A DNA stretch of 64,000 nucleotides from Brevibacillus panacihumi W25 (GCF_000503775.1 NZ_KI629782.1:1684496-1748495), one strand, 5' to 3'. Shown: positions 23,212-32,336, counted from the first letter of the stretch. The notes: generated by a model not told the origin, from the letters alone. Numbers and translations: made by a program.

Positions 23212-24978
23212 TTAATAGATTCCTTTCTCCTTCAAGATAGCCAGCGTGATTTTGGCAGCCGTACTGCCATTGCTGTTATCTCCCTCTTGAATATTGGTTG
23301 CAAAGAAATACGTGTTTTCCTTGTGTTCGACATATCCGATGAACCAGCCGTTTTGATTTTCGTTGTTCACTGTGCCAGTACCTGTCTTCCCGAAAAGCAG
23401 GTTGCCATTGTTCTCGCCTACTTGAATCGCATCTTTGACTGCTTGAACATGAGTTTCTTCAAATCCCCATTCATTTGTATACATGGCTTTTAACAATTGG
23501 ACTTGTTCTACGGGAGAGATTTTCAAGGATGATTCCAGCCAATAAGGGGTTGTTCCAGCCGTCAGCTTGGCGTTCCCGTACCCGATCTGCTTCAGATAGG
23601 CTTGCCGTTGGTCAGGAGGGATTCTGCGATCAAGCTCCTGAAAGTACCAATTCACTGAACTTTTCATTGCCGTTTTCAAATTCTGATCCATATTCCAGGA
23701 TTCATACGGGTAGCGAATTCCATCCCATTTGATCGTGGAATGGTTCAGGTCAATCGCATTCGCATTCAACGCGAACAATGATAAAAAGATCTTGAACGTA
23801 GAGTCTGGCGAAACCCTTTGGATGCTTTTTTCTTTATTATAGATCTGATATTGATCTGCCTTCATGTCGTAGAGGACAAAGCTTCCTTCATATCCCGCAA
23901 AATAATCACTGAAATCCTCGTACAGGGCCCTTTCAGCTTGAAAATGATAGCGCTGATTGTCATCAGCCAGCACGGATACGAGTGGCAGCTGACAAACAAC
24001 AAGCATGCCCACAAGCATCATAATAACCATTTGATTCCATTTGGACATCCGGGCATCTGTTGGAAAGGAGGCAATTTTTTCAATTCGTTTTTTGATGTGA
24101 GCCTTGGAACCATTGAGTTGGCTGGAAAACCGGAAGTTCCTTATTCGCATCTCCCTTTCAACAAAATGAATAATGGTATTCCCGTACTCCGTCTGGCTCT
24201 GCTCATCCAGACATTGCAGAACCGCATGGTCGCAGGCTATCTCCCGATCAAGCCGCATTTCTCGAACGGCGATCCAGATCAGGGGATTAAACCAGTACAA
24301 TACCTGGAAAAACGCCATCAGATAGTTGGTCCAATTGTCTTTATTTTTGAAGTGATACAGCTCGTGCAGGAAGATAAATTGGATTTCCTTCAGTGACAGC
24401 CATGCGTCAAGCCGCGGCGGAAGCACGACGCAAGGCTTAAACAGGCCGCACATCATGGGGGTAGCAATCCGCGGGGACTCCCCTACGTGAATCTTTCTCG
24501 ATATATGCAATTTTTGTTTACACTGTTCAAATAATTGGAGAACCTCTTGATTTTTCAGCTTTCGCATATTGTTTTGCAAGCGTTTTGTCCGATACCAAGC
24601 CATGATCATGAAAATCGTCAGCACGGCCATCCCGGCAATCCAAATACTGCCGACGATCGTATCCAGATAGGGCGGCGTAGAGTCTTGAATGGAAATAGTC
24701 AGGTCCTGCAGCCAATTGTTATTTTCACTCATGCGTGATCGGGTTTCCATAGACGAATTGACATTTTCCACGAGCTGGTTGCTGGACAAATGGTAGGGGA
24801 TATCGAAATCAACTAACTGGCGGGGTATGAAAGGAAGCAAAAGTGATATTGGTAAAAATAACCATATGTGATACTGCCATTTTGCCGAAAGCTGTTTGCG
24901 AAACACCTTTTTGATCAGCATGATCACGGCTATCGTGAGAGAAGACACCAGCATGCTTATAAGAAATTGATGAAACAT
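23212..24978 (-). CDS. blaR1: BlaR1-type beta-lactam sensor/M56 metalloprotease (588 aa)
   Basis: N-terminal membrane domain with the M56 zinc-protease motif HELYH near residue 204 (IQFIFLHELYHFKNKD), a transmembrane segment near 325-345, then an extracellular penicillin-binding sensor domain with STFK (near 391; the Ser is acylated), SVN and KTGTG (near 531). Acylation activates the protease, which inactivates BlaI. The ATG at 24978 has GGGGGAA upstream. Length matches typical BlaR1 proteins. Confidence 0.95.
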   Translation of the reverse strand: MFHQFLISMLVSSLTIAVIMLIKKVFRKQLSAKWQYHIWLFLPISLLLPFIPRQLVDFDIPYHLSSNQLVENVNSSMETRSRMSENNNWLQDLTISIQDSTPPYLDTIVGSIWIAGMAVLTIFMIMAWYRTKRLQNNMRKLKNQEVLQLFEQCKQKLHISRKIHVGESPRIATPMMCGLFKPCVVLPPRLDAWLSLKEIQFIFLHELYHFKNKDNWTNYLMAFFQVLYWFNPLIWIAVREMRLDREIACDHAVLQCLDEQSQTEYGNTIIHFVEREMRIRNFRFSSQLNGSKAHIKKRIEKIASFPTDARMSKWNQMVIMMLVGMLVVCQLPLVSVLADDNQRYHFQAERALYEDFSDYFAGYEGSFVLYDMKADQYQIYNKEKSIQRVSPDSTFKIFLSLFALNANAIDLNHSTIKWDGIRYPYESWNMDQNLKTAMKSSVNWYFQELDRRIPPDQRQAYLKQIGYGNAKLTAGTTPYWLESSLKISPVEQVQLLKAMYTNEWGFEETHVQAVKDAIQVGENNGNLLFGKTGTGTVNNENQNGWFIGYVEHKENTYFFATNIQEGDNSNGSTAAKITLAILKEKGIY

Positions 24979-25052
24979 GTTATTCTTCCCCCTTCGCTCA
25001 AGCTTAGCCAAAAACACAAAGGCAGTACCTTCGTTGATTGATATCTATATGA

Positions 25053-25100
25053 ATTACAATTGTAATAACCTATTATAGCGACTGCATTGCCGTTTAGCAA
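25053..25100 (-). promoter_or_regulatory. blaR1-blaI promoter with BlaI operator
   Basis: Minus strand: -35 TTGCTA (25095-25100), 17-bp spacer, -10 TATAAT (25072-25077), then a perfect 14-bp palindrome ATTACAATTGTAAT (25053-25066) over the expected start region. It contains the TACA/TGTA core of BlaI/MecI sites, predicting autoregulation. Confidence 0.8.
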
Positions 25101-25300
25101 CGCAATGGCACACCTGCTAAAGAAAGGAAGTCTACCTGCATCCGGACATGCGATCGAATCCTTTAGGGTTAAAATGATGGGCGGCCCCGGCGGGCCATCG
25201 CCGTGGCTCAGAACGACCACGAGGCGCGAGGCTCACCGTACCCGTAGGGCGACACGGCGTAGCCTTAGGGAGTATGACGCAGCCATATACATTCCTTCTT

Positions 25301-25339
25301 GGCTTCTCCCTCATGCGTTAGGGGCCTGAGGGAGAAGCC
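25301..25339. repeat. 13-bp perfect inverted repeat in GC-rich gap
   Basis: GGCTTCTCCCTCA and TGAGGGAGAAGCC separated by 13 bases; it overlaps the start of the structured repeat at 25315. The whole stretch 25101-25600 holds no convincing gene; 25170-25290 is unusually GC-rich with short complementary blocks (GGCGGCC/GGGCC, CACGGCG). Confidence 0.6.
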
Positions 25340-25485
25340 CACAGGAACCTAAAGGGCTTTGTCAGGCGTCTTGCGGCCGGCTAGGGCCTCTGGTTATCGC
25401 GTGATTCCTCGACCCCCGGCAGCGGCCATCGGCTGCCGTAACGTCGATAAAAAAAAGCCCCCCGAATAATGCTATCAGAGAGCTT
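25315..25485 (+). repeat. GC-rich structured repeat, copy 1
   Basis: Shares with 26801-26970, in the same order: GCGTTAGGGGCC, GGGAACCT-like, GGGCTTTGTC, GGCGC/GGCGTCTTG, CTCTGGTTATCG, GACCCCCGGC, GGCCATCGG, TACCG/TGCCGTAACG, AAAAAAAGCCC and a final GAGAGCTT. The ends pair (CGTTA/TAACG) and a terminator-like hairpin follows. It could encode a small structured RNA; I cannot match it to a known riboswitch class. Confidence 0.6.
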
Positions 25486-25605
25486 GTATTTTGCAGCATG
25501 TATCCTTTTTGGAACTAAACTTCATTGTCCACTGAATTCGGCAGATCGAGTTGATCGCCTGGTCTGCTGATTATTGGCCTCCACGGGACCCACGATATGC
25601 TTTGT

Positions 25606-25905
25606 TTACTTAGCGAATTTGAATATTAAGATCAGTATTGCTGTTATTAAATTTGGCAATCCGACTATGGCTAAATTTATTGCCCATTTTCTTCTGGTTC
25701 GTCTATCGTCTTTTGTTTCTAAATTATCGTAGGATCTTATTCTATCTCCATCATTCATTGCGCCAACAAAAATTGCAGAGAGAAGGAGACAAATCACACC
25801 GAAGCTCCCTGAGAGTTTAACTATAAGTGATAAATCATTAGCAATCAGAGACCATATCGTGGAAATAATCAGTAATCCCAAACCGATTATTAAAGAACCT
25901 TTCAT
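25606..25905 (-). CDS. DUF5316-like small membrane protein (99 aa)
   Basis: Four hydrophobic segments with the central AIFVGAMNDGDRIRSYDNLETKDDRRTRRKWA block, which matches my memory of DUF5316 proteins of Bacillota. Function unknown. CAGGAGG precedes the ATG. AT-rich compared with the flanking bla genes, and located between two copies of a GC-rich repeat, so it may be part of an inserted segment. Confidence 0.65.
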   Translation of the reverse strand: MKGSLIIGLGLLIISTIWSLIANDLSLIVKLSGSFGVICLLLSAIFVGAMNDGDRIRSYDNLETKDDRRTRRKWAINLAIVGLPNLITAILILIFKFAK

Positions 25906-25959
25906 AATATTCCTCCTGAAATTAAGTCATGGCAGATTAAATATCTGCCATGATTTGTT

Positions 25960-26676
25960 TTACATGTTATTTACGAACTCGAAGTTCCAACTGCTGCCGC
26001 CTTTACTCAGCTTGACTGTCATCGTTACTCCCACGGCTCCGTTATCGGTAGTTGAAGGGTACCATGAAGAAGGGGCTGTATAGTTAAATGTATCGGAGGT
26101 AGGCTTTTTGGTTTCATTCTGGCCAAATGTGTTGCCGAAATAACTCCACCCTGCCGCACCATATTCTACTACGCGATTTGTTAAGCTATATGTGGAATCG
26201 TCTTTTTTCCAGTTCCCATTCACGCTTATAAGCTTGTAATGCAAAGCCCCCCGTGGGTCTTTTACTTTGTCTAAATAAATTGTGGAAGTAGCTTTCACCC
26301 CCAAGGTCGAGTCCCAATCAGAGTCAGTCTTAGAGGTATCAGCAAGGACAACAAGCTTTGTAACAGCAACGGTTTCTATTTGTTCTCCCTTATCATTTTT
26401 CGCAATTTGCAAAGTTTGCGAAGTTACAAACTCTTCAACAGCGAGTTGCTCTCCTGTTTTTGGGTCAACTAATGTATGTTTGCTTTTCGCTTTTGAGTTC
26501 TTTTTAGCCAGTTCGTATAGTGTATTCAGATCAGTTACTTCTTGATTCTTCTGAACAATATTATATCCTTCTAGGTTACGTTCCTGGATGTTATTTGTTT
26601 TTGCAAACGAACTACCTGCAGAAAAGGCTGCTACCAAGGACAGGATTGACAAGATAGAAAGTACTTTTCTTTTCAT
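25960..26676 (-). CDS. Secreted protein of unknown function (238 aa)
   Basis: Signal peptide MKRKVLSILSILSLVAAFSAG with probable cleavage after SSFA. The mature part has a Lys/Glu-rich first half (VDPKTGEQLAVEEF) and a beta-rich second half ending WSYFGNTFGQNE...SWYPSTTDNGAVGVTMTVKLSKGGSSWNFEFVN. No catalytic motif is recognised. The second ATG is preferred because AAGGAGG lies seven bases upstream. Codon use is AT-rich relative to its neighbours. Confidence 0.7.
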   Translation of the reverse strand: MKRKVLSILSILSLVAAFSAGSSFAKTNNIQERNLEGYNIVQKNQEVTDLNTLYELAKKNSKAKSKHTLVDPKTGEQLAVEEFVTSQTLQIAKNDKGEQIETVAVTKLVVLADTSKTDSDWDSTLGVKATSTIYLDKVKDPRGALHYKLISVNGNWKKDDSTYSLTNRVVEYGAAGWSYFGNTFGQNETKKPTSDTFNYTAPSSWYPSTTDNGAVGVTMTVKLSKGGSSWNFEFVNNM

Positions 26677-26800
26677 GTACATACCTCCTTTTTTTTCCAG
26701 TATATCATTTTATTTTCAGATAGATATTGTTTTTCTTACTTTTGCTACTAGAGTCCTATATGAAAAATTATATTGAACATCGCTGCAAACAGAGCGAAAC

Positions 26801-26970
26801 GTTGCGTTAGGGGCCGGAGGGATTCAGAAGCGCACGGGAACCTCGAGGGCTTTGTCGGGCGCTTGCGTCTCTGGTTATCGGGCGATGCCCCTGACCCCCG
26901 GCGGTGGCCATCGGTTACCGCAACGCCCACGCAAAAAAAGCCCTCCTGGATGCACGATCGGAGAGCTTTT
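26801..26970 (+). repeat. GC-rich structured repeat, copy 2
   Basis: Homologue of 25315-25485. The terminal blocks GTTGCG and CGCAAC pair, and AGCCCTCC/GGAGAGCT followed by TTTT makes a terminator-like hairpin at the right end (plus strand). The 13-bp inverted repeat of copy 1 is absent here. The two copies bracket the DUF5316 and secreted-protein genes. Confidence 0.6.
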
Positions 26971-27093
26971 CAATCTACACGCTTTCCAATTTTCGGGACC
27001 CAAACTTCCTCTGTTGTTAAGGGAAAATAAACCATTAGACTGTTGTTGTACAAAGGAAAAAAGGAACCTTGAAATATAGGCTCCTTTTTGTGA

Positions 27094-27520
27094 TTAAGCA
27101 TCAAGTTCGTCAATATCAAATTTACGACTTTCACTAGGCGAATATGAAGAGTCCATTTGATTGATAAGGTCAACGAATTGCCCATTCGCTTTCATATAAG
27201 TTTAGAATTTAAATCGCTTTCCATCGCTTCCAGTTCATTTTCTACGGTGTAATAGCCCGTAAATTCATCACTTTTTTGGGGATCGTTTTGGAAGTACCGA
27301 TAGCAAAATCAGGGCACAGCGCGGCTCCCCCCACCTCCGTAACCCCTGTTTTATGAGATTGGCTATTTTTTCTGTGGCCAAATTAGCCGCATCGTCCTCA
27401 TTTTTTGAATCCTCGGACGCGTGACTAGCCTTCAAATCTTCAAGCAATTGCACGACAACTCCAACAGTCGGGTGTACCAGGAAGAACTCCCTTTCCTTCT
27501 CGCCATGATCTGAATTGATT
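27094..27520 (-). pseudogene. Probable decayed gene downstream of the PBP gene
   Basis: Three protein-like minus-strand segments lie in different frames with no spanning reading frame: a first with EKEREFFLVHPTVGVVVQLLEDLKAS-like sequence beginning just after the PBP stop, a second with SDEFTGYYTVENELEAMESDLNSK, and a last of 33 codons (27094-27195) ending FDIDELDA. No start codon with a ribosome-binding site is seen for the first. This looks like one small gene broken by frameshifts, or several unrelated micro-ORFs. Function not recognised. Confidence 0.35.
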
Positions 27521-29530
27521 CTATTTCCTGTAATACTCTTCCAATACGGGTCTGGCTTTTTTCACTACGTAACCGCTGCCCCCGCGTCCTTCTACACCTT
27601 CCACCATCATGGCAAGCAAGAGCTTTGACTCCGCGGTATCGAAAGTGACCAACCAGCCATTTTCTTGCCCCTTCTGCTCTTTTTTGTTTTTTAGTTCTGC
27701 TGTCCCTGTCTTGCCTGCTAGTTCGATGCCTTTTATTTTTGCTCCGTAACCAGTACCACCCGGATGGTTTACGACATCTGCCAGCATGCTTTGGATGAGC
27801 TTGGCAGTGTCTGCTGAAATGACGCTGATTCCAGAAGACCCGACAGCGTCCCCCTCTTGATAGTCCAATACGGGAGGGATCAGAACCCCATCATTGAGGA
27901 ATGGGGTGTATGCCAGAGCAAGATGCAGGGGGGTCATGACGACCTCGCCTTGTCCATATCCGGAGTCAGCCAGCTGGATCTCATTCTTGATGCCGTGATT
28001 GCTCAAGCTTGCTTTGGGAAAAGGGTATGTCATATTCGGATTCACGTTGCTGAGAAACTTTCCCGTTTCTTTCAAAAAAGCATCGGCGCCGATTTCCAGC
28101 GCTTCCTGGGCGAAGTAGATATTGTCCGAATAGAGAAGGGCTTCCCTCAGATTGACCTTGGGACTGTCCTTCACGCGTGTTACATAATAGCTCCCCCAGC
28201 TGCTGTCTTTGCTCCATCGCAAGCCTTTGATTTCCCGGGCTTTTTCAACATAGCTGACACCCAGCTCCAGACCGGCTGCTGCTGTAATCGGTTTAAAAGT
28301 AGAGCCGGGAGAGTACAGCTTGGTGAACCGATTCAGAAAAGGCTTATCGGGATTCAAATTCCATGCATCCCACTGTTCGTCAGACATTCCCGTGATGAAT
28401 GCATTCGGATCGTATGCCGGACTGCTCACCAACGCCAAAATTTCCCCTGTCTTCGGATGAAGCGCAACTGCTGTGCCGGCATCTTCACGGATCGCTTCGT
28501 ATAACGATATTTGCAAATCCGCGTCTATAGTCAAGCGAACGTCACGCCCGTTGACCGCTGCGGTTTCGGCCAACACTTCCCTTGTCTTGCCCGTCGCATC
28601 AACGATCGAGATCCGTTTGCCGTCCCGCCCCCGGAGTATATCCTCATATACCTGTTCCGATCCCGCTCTGCCGATCAAGTCGCCTGGTCCGTACAGGTGG
28701 TCCGATCTGCCCGCTATTTCCTCCGCAGTTGCTTCCCGGATGTACCCGCTAAGATGGGCTGCTGCCTCACCCAAAGGATAGACACGGGCTTTTTCCTGCT
28801 TTCTCAGGACACCCGGCAAATCGCTATAGTCGATGCTCGCTTGATTTTTACTCAAGTAAGCAATGGGAACGAAAAGATCATCTTTGACCCAGGAAGCCTG
28901 CAATTTTCGGTTTATCGCTTCCTGGGTAATCCCCAGCCGCTCGGCAAGAGCTGCTTTTGTTTTCTCAGCATCCTCCCCGAGCTTGCCTGGGACTATTCCG
29001 ATCATTTCCACGAAGCCGTTAATCGCAATTCCCTGACCATTGCGGTCTTTGATCTCACCGCGGGACGCTTGCAAGGTTTGCACCCTTACCGTGTCGCCAT
29101 CTTGCATGCCGGGAAAGATATAGGATGGAGTCAGATGTACTCTCCACTCCCCGCCTTCATCCTTTTCCAGCTGAATCTTTCCTTTTGCCTGAATCATTCC
29201 GGCAATCGTATCCATCTTGATCTCGTATGGGTAGAGCCTGGTGCTATCCGTCTTTTTGTCGTCGCTTTCCTCCGGTACGGATAAAGGAGTAATCACGATA
29301 TTGCGGGCCTCTATTCCTTCATAAATTTTGCGAAAACGATTCACAAAATCCTCTTTAGTCACTTCCTTTGCGGTGGAAACCAGCAGCATATCGTACATTT
29401 CTTCGTACTGTGCCTTGCGCCAGGCATCCAGATAGCGATTCATAGTGTCTTCAGGATTACTTGACTGTCCCATACATCCTGTCAAAAGTGAGAGTAGCAT
29501 GCATAGTCCGAACCAAACTGTTTTTTGCAT
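27521..29530 (-). CDS. MecA/PbpC-like class B penicillin-binding protein (669 aa)
   Basis: Lipoprotein-type signal with lipobox LLTGC (Cys19). An NTF2-like MecA_N domain (about 25-140) is followed by the PBP dimerisation domain (about 150-320) and the transpeptidase domain with STFK (Ser410), SDN (LLYSDNIYF) and KTGT. This is the architecture of staphylococcal PBP2a and B. subtilis PbpC. It cross-links peptidoglycan outside the membrane. It lies 22 bp downstream of the beta-lactamase gene and shares its BlaI-type promoter, so it is predicted to be beta-lactam inducible. Whether it has low beta-lactam affinity cannot be read from the sequence. Confidence 0.93.
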   Translation of the reverse strand: MQKTVWFGLCMLLSLLTGCMGQSSNPEDTMNRYLDAWRKAQYEEMYDMLLVSTAKEVTKEDFVNRFRKIYEGIEARNIVITPLSVPEESDDKKTDSTRLYPYEIKMDTIAGMIQAKGKIQLEKDEGGEWRVHLTPSYIFPGMQDGDTVRVQTLQASRGEIKDRNGQGIAINGFVEMIGIVPGKLGEDAEKTKAALAERLGITQEAINRKLQASWVKDDLFVPIAYLSKNQASIDYSDLPGVLRKQEKARVYPLGEAAAHLSGYIREATAEEIAGRSDHLYGPGDLIGRAGSEQVYEDILRGRDGKRISIVDATGKTREVLAETAAVNGRDVRLTIDADLQISLYEAIREDAGTAVALHPKTGEILALVSSPAYDPNAFITGMSDEQWDAWNLNPDKPFLNRFTKLYSPGSTFKPITAAAGLELGVSYVEKAREIKGLRWSKDSSWGSYYVTRVKDSPKVNLREALLYSDNIYFAQEALEIGADAFLKETGKFLSNVNPNMTYPFPKASLSNHGIKNEIQLADSGYGQGEVVMTPLHLALAYTPFLNDGVLIPPVLDYQEGDAVGSSGISVISADTAKLIQSMLADVVNHPGGTGYGAKIKGIELAGKTGTAELKNKKEQKGQENGWLVTFDTAESKLLLAMMVEGVEGRGGSGYVVKKARPVLEEYYRK

Positions 29531-29551
29531 CTATTCCTCTCCTAATGCCGA

Positions 29552-30484
29552 CTATTTTTCCTCCTGCAGCTCGAGTGAGTCGAGCACAACCTTGGCGGCC
29601 TTGGCAATCAACGCATTATCGTAGGTTGCATCCTGCTCCGTTCGGCTGGACAACACAGCCATGACAATCGGAGCCTGATTTGGCGGCCAAATAACGGCGA
29701 TATCGTTCCTCGTCCCGTAGCTTCCAGCTCCAGTCTTGTCGCCGACTGTCCAGCCTTCTGGGACGGCTGCTCGAATCAGCTCATCACCCGTCGTATTCCG
29801 TTTCAGCCAATCGATGAGAACGTCTTGCTTCTCTGCAGGGAGCACCCCATCCACGGTAAAAGCCTTGAGTGTTGTAGCCAGTGCTTTTGGCGTGCTGGTG
29901 TCACGGATATCTCCAGGGACAGCTTCGTTGAGATCGGTCTCGTATCGCTCCGGCTTTGTAATGTGATCCCCAACCTCTTGCAGTACCGTCTCCAAGCCAG
30001 CGGGGCCGCCTAATTCCTTCAGCAAGAGATTCCCGGCCGTGTTATCGCTGTAGCGGATCGCAGCATCGCTGATTTCCCGAAGGGTCATTCCTTTTTCCAC
30101 ATGTTTTTCGGTTACCGGGGAATAGGTGACCAGATCTTCCTTCTTGTATGTGATCACTTTATCCAGTTCGTCGAGCGGCTTTTTAAGAAGCAACGCACCT
30201 GCGGCTAAAGGCTTGAATGTAGACGTGTAGGCGAACCTCTCGTCTGGTCGATAGGAAACGGTTCGCCCTGTCTCCGTATCGATGGCGTAAATACCTAGTC
30301 GGGCGTCATACTCCTTTTCCAATTGGCCCAACTGTTGGTCTGCATCCACTTCTGAAGCCTCCTGCACCACCGTGGCTGCGGACTGGGCATTTGTATCCGG
30401 AGAACCCGAGCACCCCGCTGGCGGATACAGGGAGAGTAACAGCAATGGCATCGCTAATTTTATTTTTTGTGTAAAAATTTTCAT
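29552..30484 (-). CDS. Class A beta-lactamase (310 aa)
   Basis: Serine beta-lactamase with all class A motifs: STFK (Ser88, Lys91), SDN in RYSDNTAGN, the omega-loop Glu in RYETDLNEA and KTG in GDKTGAGSYG. The export signal ends PPAGC (Cys25), so it may be a lipoprotein, as in some Bacillus enzymes, though a Pro in the lipobox is unusual. First gene of the operon with the PBP and controlled by the operator at 30578. Bacillus/Brevibacillus penicillinase family. Confidence 0.95.
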   Translation of the reverse strand: MKIFTQKIKLAMPLLLLSLYPPAGCSGSPDTNAQSAATVVQEASEVDADQQLGQLEKEYDARLGIYAIDTETGRTVSYRPDERFAYTSTFKPLAAGALLLKKPLDELDKVITYKKEDLVTYSPVTEKHVEKGMTLREISDAAIRYSDNTAGNLLLKELGGPAGLETVLQEVGDHITKPERYETDLNEAVPGDIRDTSTPKALATTLKAFTVDGVLPAEKQDVLIDWLKRNTTGDELIRAAVPEGWTVGDKTGAGSYGTRNDIAVIWPPNQAPIVMAVLSSRTEQDATYDNALIAKAAKVVLDSLELQEEK

Positions 30485-30573
30485 GTTGGATAACCTCTTT
30501 CTTTGATGTTGTACTTACAGGAAACAGCTTTCGTCATCACCTTCCCATTCTATTTGATTACGTTCGTAGTACA

Positions 30574-30602
30574 GTATTACATGTGTAGTCAACTGATGTC
30601 AA
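30574..30602 (-). promoter_or_regulatory. Beta-lactamase/PBP promoter with BlaI operator
   Basis: Minus strand: -35 TTGACA (30597-30602), 17-bp spacer, -10 TAATAC (30574-30579). The dyad TACACATGTA (30578-30587) lies in the spacer and overlaps the -10 box, the usual BlaI/MecI arrangement. It shares the TACA/TGTA core with the blaR1 operator. Confidence 0.8.
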
Positions 30603-30693
30603 CCTCCCCCTTATCGAGACATTGACAGGGCATGACTTTTCACAGTTGTGGTAAGATAGGGTTGACTTTTGGGAACAGAAAAGAGGGAAAACG

Positions 30694-31983
30694 ATGAAAA
30701 ATCGTGAACGATCTGCACAACTGCATGAACAGGCCATGGAAGTCATTCTGGGCGGCGTCAACAGCCCGTCCCGTTCCTTCAAGGCTGTCGGCGGCGGCGC
30801 TCCGGTCTCCATGGAGCGTGCACAGGGCGCTTACTTCTGGGATGTAGACGGCAATCGATACATAGACTATTTGGCGGCATACGGACCGATCATCACGGGT
30901 CACGCACATCCGCATGTGACCCAGGCCATTACCGAAGCCGCGGCGAACGGCACGCTGTACGGCACGCCTACCCCTTGGGAAATCAAGTTCGCGACGATGA
31001 TCCGCGAAGCGATTCCCTCGATGGAGCGCATCCGCTTCAACAACTCAGGAACCGAGGCCGTAATGACCTGCATTCGCGTCGCTCGTGCCTATACCAATCG
31101 CGTAAAAGTCATCAAATTCGCGGGCTGCTACCACGGTCACTCTGATCTGGTTCTGGTAGCGGCGGGCTCTGGTCCGTCCACGCTGGGTATCCCGGACAGT
31201 GCCGGCATCCCGCAAAGCATCGCCAATGAAGTGATTACCGTTCCGTTCAATGATATCGACGCCTTCGCAGCAGCGATCGAAAAATGGGGCAGCGAGACAG
31301 CATGCGTCCTCGTGGAGCCTATCGTCGGCAATTTCGGGATTGTTGAGCCAAATCCCGGTTTTCTGGAGGAAGTAAACCGCCTTACCCATCAAGCCGGGGC
31401 ATTGGTTGTGTACGACGAAGTCATTACCGCTTTCCGCTTCTGCTACGGCGGCGCACAAAACCTGCTTGGCGTCGAGCCGGATTTGACAGCTTTGGGAAAA
31501 ATCATTGGCGGCGGTCTGCCGATCGGTGCCTACGGCGGACGCCGGGAGATCATGGAGCAGGTAGCCCCACTCGGCCCTGCTTACCAGGCCGGGACCATGG
31601 CAGGCAATCCAGCCTCGATCCGTGCGGGAATCGCTTGCCTGGAGGTTCTGGCGCAGCCTGGCGTCTACGAGGAGTTTGAACGCCTCGGAGCCATGCTGGA
31701 ACAAGGCATCCGCGCCGCAGCCGAAAAACACGGCGCGCAGATTCAGCTCAACCGCGTCAAAGGCGCTATGGCTGTATACTTTACGGATCAGCCAGTCTAC
31801 GACTACGACACCGCTCAAAAAGCGGACAGCGAAGTATTCGCCCGCTTCTTCCGCCTTCTGCTCGACGAAGGCATCTGCATTGCACCATCGAAGTATGAAG
31901 CATGGTTTATCACGACCGCTCATACCGAACAGGACATCGCAGACACGATTGCGGCAGTCGAACGCTGCTTTGCTGCCTTGTAG
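30694..31983 (+). CDS. gsaB: Glutamate-1-semialdehyde 2,1-aminomutase (429 aa)
   Basis: PLP enzyme that converts glutamate-1-semialdehyde to 5-aminolevulinate in haem synthesis. Hallmarks: [48 protein letters not shown] and the PLP lysine in [18 protein letters not shown]. Closer to B. subtilis GsaB than to HemL by the N-terminal block. It stands alone, away from the hem operon, as gsaB does. The B. subtilis neighbours of gsaB (ygaC, ygaD, fabL) occur 16-20 kb away in this window. Confidence 0.95.
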   Translation: MKNRERSAQLHEQAMEVILGGVNSPSRSFKAVGGGAPVSMERAQGAYFWDVDGNRYIDYLAAYGPIITGHAHPHVTQAITEAAANGTLYGTPTPWEIKFATMIREAIPSMERIRFNNSGTEAVMTCIRVARAYTNRVKVIKFAGCYHGHSDLVLVAAGSGPSTLGIPDSAGIPQSIANEVITVPFNDIDAFAAAIEKWGSETACVLVEPIVGNFGIVEPNPGFLEEVNRLTHQAGALVVYDEVITAFRFCYGGAQNLLGVEPDLTALGKIIGGGLPIGAYGGRREIMEQVAPLGPAYQAGTMAGNPASIRAGIACLEVLAQPGVYEEFERLGAMLEQGIRAAAEKHGAQIQLNRVKGAMAVYFTDQPVYDYDTAQKADSEVFARFFRLLLDEGICIAPSKYEAWFITTAHTEQDIADTIAAVERCFAAL

Positions 31984-32077
31984 TCATCTGGAAAAGATTT
32001 CGCCGGTCGGAGAGCTGCTGTTGCGGACATACTAGGAATGTTCGTTTTCCATAATTGCGGTTCCGAGGGGGAGCTTT

Positions 32078-32218
32078 ATGTCTAAAGGCGAAAACACCTA
32101 TCCAAAAGCACCTGAAAAAACGATGGATCCCAAGATGAGTTCCAAAATGATGGAGGTCGTGGGCTTCCAGAATCCGCGAAAAACCGAACATCACAAAACA
32201 CAAAATCACGACCGCTAA
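32078..32218 (+). CDS. Small hydrophilic protein (46 aa)
   Basis: Not recognised. The ATG is preceded by GAGGGGGAG; the peptide is Lys/His-rich (MSKGENTYPKAPEKTMDPKM, ending KTQNHDR) with no membrane segment. It follows gsaB by 95 bp and is followed directly by a good terminator, supporting expression with or after gsaB. Confidence 0.6.
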   Translation: MSKGENTYPKAPEKTMDPKMSSKMMEVVGFQNPRKTEHHKTQNHDR

Positions 32219-32227
32219 ACCGCAAAG

Positions 32228-32279
32228 ACGGACGTACTCACCATCTGGTAAATGGTGGGATACGTCCTCTTTTTTTATT
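32228..32279 (+). terminator. Rho-independent terminator
   Basis: Stem GGACGTACTCACCAT/ATGGTGGGATACGTCC (imperfect) followed by TCTTTTTTT; ends the gsaB-small protein unit. Confidence 0.85.
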
Positions 32280-32322
32280 GATTATTCAAGTGTCCTGATC
32301 GACAAAAAACATTTTATTAAAA

Positions 32323-32336
32323 GGGAAGCGCTTTCA
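32323..32336. promoter_or_regulatory. Candidate CcpA cre site
   Basis: GGGAAGCGCTTTCA; its complement TGAAAGCGCTTCCC fits the cre consensus TGWAANCGNTNNCN. It lies about 140 bp upstream of the glutamate synthase gene, with a possible promoter TTGTTC-17-TACATT between them. Carbon control of ammonia assimilation is known in Bacillus, but by other sites. Confidence 0.5.

Noticed and set aside
25315..26970. Structured repeats considered as cyclic-di-GMP, cyclic-di-AMP, cobalamin or TPP riboswitches
   Set aside because: A GGTTACCG-like piece recalls the cyclic-di-GMP-I aptamer, but the GGACGCAAAGCC and tetraloop-receptor parts are missing. None of the invariant blocks of the other classes are present, and no target gene follows.
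26970..27185. Minus-strand reading frame of 71 codons
   Set aside because: No ribosome-binding site, overlaps the terminator-like end of structured copy 2, and reads as low-quality sequence.
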